In this document: piece after piece, positions 63,742 through 64,000 of the stretch
Layout of the letters: the number at the start of each line of letters is the position of its first letter
How positions within the stretch are numbered: the stretch's first letter is position 1
NCBI RefSeq assembly: GCF_050003625.1
Contig: NC_134398.1
Coordinates: forward strand, 28,303,211 to 28,367,210
Reading direction: 5' to 3'
Source: Haematobia irritans
Taxonomy: Eukaryota; Arthropoda; Insecta; Diptera; Muscidae
Length of the DNA: 64,000 bases
Notes under the pieces: model-generated
Told to the model about the DNA's origin: nothing
Databases searched by the model: none
Seen by the model: the letters and a program-made list of their open reading frames with translations, nothing else
Translations under genes and position numbers: made by a program

Positions 63742-64000
63742 GAGCTTGATAACTTTTTTTAAAAAAAAAACGCATAAAATTTGCAAAATCTCATCGGTTC
63801 TTTATTTGAAACGTTAGATTGGTCCATGACATTTACTTTTTGAAGATAATTTCATTTAAATGTTGACCGCGGCTGCGTCTTAGGTGGTCCATTCGGAAAG
63901 TCCAATTTTGGGCAACTTTTTCGAGCATTTCGGCCGGAATAGCCCGAATTTCTTCGGAAATGTTGTCTTCCAAAGCTGGAATAGTTGCTGGCTTATTTCT
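63728..64000 (-). mobile_element. Rosa-like (DD41D) mariner, left end only
   Basis: Begins after TA (63726-63727) with GGGTGATTTGTTAAGAGC then TTGATAAC and an A-run, interrupting the BEL frame. It runs off the window, so the far inverted repeat cannot be checked. The coding end at 63833 faces inward. Confidence 0.68.
63833..64000 (-). CDS. Rosa-like mariner transposase, C-terminal part
   Basis: The minus strand reads without a break for 55 codons to TAA at 63833-63835: RNKPATIPALEDNISEEIRA, then IPAEMLEKVAQNWTFRMDHL and a basic tail ending FKK. Such a C terminus (EIRAIP.EML..V..N...R...)  is typical of Tc1/mariner transposases and, as I recall, of the rosa group in flies. The catalytic residues lie outside the window. 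Confidence 0.65.
   Translation of the reverse strand, partial: RNKPATIPALEDNISEEIRAIPAEMLEKVAQNWTFRMDHLRRSRGQHLNEIIFKK

Overview
The window is AT-rich insect nuclear DNA, almost certainly from a higher fly and most like a calyptrate or muscid (horn fly, stable fly, house fly group). Three things suggest this. There is one host gene with short GT-AG introns encoding a fly-type Neo1/ATP9 P4-ATPase. There are two mariner copies whose ends and protein look like Himar1 of the horn fly. There is a tRNA-derived SINE of a type I associate with calyptrate flies. The species call is inference.

Host gene: a plus-strand P4-ATPase (lipid flippase, ATP9A/B class) runs from a 37-codon first exon at 33045 to a stop at 53433. 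It has seven coding exons and about 1091 residues, which appears complete. Introns 2-5 are 65-85 bp, but intron 1 (10.1 kb) and intron 6 (6.7 kb) are filled with transposons and minisatellites.

Everything else recognisable is mobile or repetitive. 0.7-4.4 kb: a 29-bp minisatellite element carrying a dead DD37E Tc1/mariner-type transposon, itself hit by a hAT-like MITE. 4.5-5.6 kb: LINE remnant. 6.5-10.7 kb: more 29-bp arrays, a 153-bp tandem family (B) hit by a second DD37E copy, and a 410-bp family (E). 11.85-22.16 kb: a very large imperfect inverted repeat (modules C, 29-bp array, B, then an AT-rich D core, then the same in reverse), whose left arm carries an intact Ty3/gypsy element with apparently identical LTRs. 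24.2-27.4 kb: the longest 29-bp array. 28.6-31.8 kb: a compact 29-bp element abutting a foldback-like element with a Himar-like mariner inside. 33-53 kb: the flippase gene with a second Himar-like copy, two LINEs, an 85-bp perfect hairpin, hAT, SINE and mariner fragments in its introns. 54.8-59.6 kb: 29-bp array, TA-flanked MITE, LINE tail, hAT element. 60.2-63.7 kb: BEL/Pao gag-pol cut by a rosa-like mariner that runs off the window.

The most unusual signal is the 29-bp repeat. It occurs on both strands in more than ten arrays, and several arrays share the same flanking border sequences. It therefore looks like the expandable interior of an unnamed non-autonomous element that also serves as a landing site for other elements. 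I found no CRISPR array, operon or rRNA gene.
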